29,569 nucleotides of DNA, taken from an uncultured Clostridia bacterium. Its GTDB lineage: Bacteria; Bacillota_A; Clostridia; Christensenellales; CAG-138. Below are positions 28,719 to 29,569 of the stretch, piece after piece (positions within the stretch are counted from its first letter, which is position 1; every line of letters begins with the position of its first letter). The position numbers and the translations under genes were made by a program. A model generated the notes under the pieces. The model had not been told where the DNA came from. It made no database searches and saw only the letters and a program-made list of their open reading frames with translations. The stretch is taken from positions 1 through 29,569 of the forward strand of contig CAMORL010000007.1 of NCBI GenBank assembly GCA_946623765.1, written 5' to 3'.

Positions 28719-29569
28719 TCAGCCCCACAATCCGTAGGATTTCAAAAAGTGATTCGATCCGTAGCGCGTCGCGTCCATGACGTGATTGTAAGCGTCAACG
28801 GGGTTTCCGTTCGCGTCCACGCAATACAAGCCCGCTTCTTTTACGAACGGTTCAGACCCGTACCGTTCATCCTCAACGAGGAAAAAACGTCCGTCGTTGA
28901 TTGCGCTCTGCAACATTTCAACGCCGCATTTCAAGCCCTTTGTGCTTCCTTTGATGTCGTGCGCGTTGTTATCCGCGCCCGTTGTCAGGATGCCGTATTT
29001 CTCGATTTCAAGACGCAACGCTTTGCAAGCGGGGTCGATGAACACGTCCGATTCCCGCATCTTGTATTTGTTTCGCATATACGGCAGAAATTCGCCGCAT
29101 ATCTTTTTCGCCTGATCGCTCATAGCCATGTTGCCGCCGTCATAATACCAGTTGCCGACCATGTACAGGCGATAGTTTCTCGGATGCGTGAACGGGCTGA
29201 CGTTCTCCGCGCCGACGATAAAAAACCCTATGCTCGTTGCGTCAGTTGTTCCACCGTCGCCCGCGACAAACGCCTCTATGGGTGTCACGCCATCCGGCAG
29301 GCGGTTCAAGATGTGCTTTTCAGGGCTGAACATCCAATAGATCACGCCCTCGGGGATCACGCGCTCGCCGAGCCAGTCCCTTTTATACAGAAACGGGCTT
29401 TTGCGGCACGCCGCCTCGATCTCGCGTAACCGGTCCGGCGTGAGGATCGGATTATCCGCGCACGTCCAATGCACAAAGCGGCAGTCCTGCACGTTCAGTA
29501 CGTTCTTTATGACAGGATCGGCAGGGGACGGGGGGTTGAGGTCTGCAATATGCCATCTGTCCCGCGCCG
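28719..29569 (-). CDS. terL: Terminase large subunit, C-terminal part (partial, continues beyond the right edge)
   Basis: 282 residues are visible up to the stop; the reading frame stays open to the window edge, so the N-terminal ATPase is outside. The nuclease domain shows the RNase H-like acid residues: Asp in VAGDGGTTDATSIG, Asp in DVFIDPACKALRLE, and the final Asp in AYNHVMDATRYG. The upstream part has the SPFLYKRDWLGERVIPEG link region. With portal and small terminase it forms the packaging motor. A GTG at 29492 is not the true start. Confidence 0.92.
   Translation of the reverse strand, partial: ARDRWHIADLNPPSPADPVIKNVLNVQDCRFVHWTCADNPILTPDRLREIEAACRKSPFLYKRDWLGERVIPEGVIYWMFSPEKHILNRLPDGVTPIEAFVAGDGGTTDATSIGFFIVGAENVSPFTHPRNYRLYMVGNWYYDGGNMAMSDQAKKICGEFLPYMRNKYKMRESDVFIDPACKALRLEIEKYGILTTGADNNAHDIKGSTKGLKCGVEMLQSAINDGRFFLVEDERYGSEPFVKEAGLYCVDANGNPVDAYNHVMDATRYGSNHFLKSYGLWG

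Noticed and set aside
1..29569. tRNA, rRNA and host genes
   Set aside because: Looked for along the window; none recognised.

Overview
The window is almost entirely a temperate siphophage genome or prophage (Caudoviricetes, SPP1/A118-like head module). Its host is most likely a Gram-positive gut-type Firmicute (Clostridia-like). The evidence is strong AGGAGG-type Shine-Dalgarno sites on nearly every gene, tight 4-base stop/start overlaps, a large serine integrase, a Dp-1-type holin with an NlpC/P60 endolysin, and head genes of the Minor_capsid 1/2/3 type. No host gene, rRNA or tRNA was seen.

Layout. All genes run leftward except the repressor (8981-9352) and integrase (9613-10944). Entering from the right edge, the late operon is: terminase large subunit (C-terminal part), portal, minor capsid protein, an XF1762-type protein, two small Cys-containing proteins, scaffold, major capsid, four connector/minor capsid proteins, tail tube, tail chaperones, tape measure, Dit, tail-associated protein, a beta-helix tail fibre, then the lysis block (two micro-ORFs, endolysin, membrane/coiled-coil protein, holin). 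A strong terminator at 10943-10969 closes it. The regulatory centre (8785-9612) holds a perfect sigma70-type leftward promoter, rightward promoter candidates overlapping it, operator-like palindromes, and a possible attP next to the integrase. Leftward from 8784 runs the early operon: a small excisionase-like HTH protein, membrane and zinc-ribbon proteins, Sak/DUF1071 annealing protein, NinB-like protein, HNH nuclease, SSB, a replication protein with an apparent intragenic origin, small zinc proteins, a resolvase-like nuclease, an ArpU/DUF1492-like regulator, a beta-class DNA methyltransferase and a Myb-like DNA-binding protein.

The most unusual part is the left end. After a terminator, two further hairpins and a 20/21-bp repeat array comes a separate cassette: a ParB-domain/DNA-methyltransferase fusion overlapping a 105-residue SpeD-like pyruvoyl decarboxylase with all three catalytic residues at the expected spacing, and then a further small gene cut by the window edge. 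One enzyme that uses S-adenosylmethionine (SAM) is thus translationally coupled to a probable SAM (or amino-acid) decarboxylase.

The gene order closes into a circle: early genes leave at the left edge, and the terminase enters at the right. With lysis genes directly beside integrase and repressor, this looks like a circularly permuted or unintegrated phage genome missing only a short segment (rest of TerL and probably the small terminase). This is an inference. Functions are assigned by recognising motifs and family features in the translated sequence; no database search was possible.
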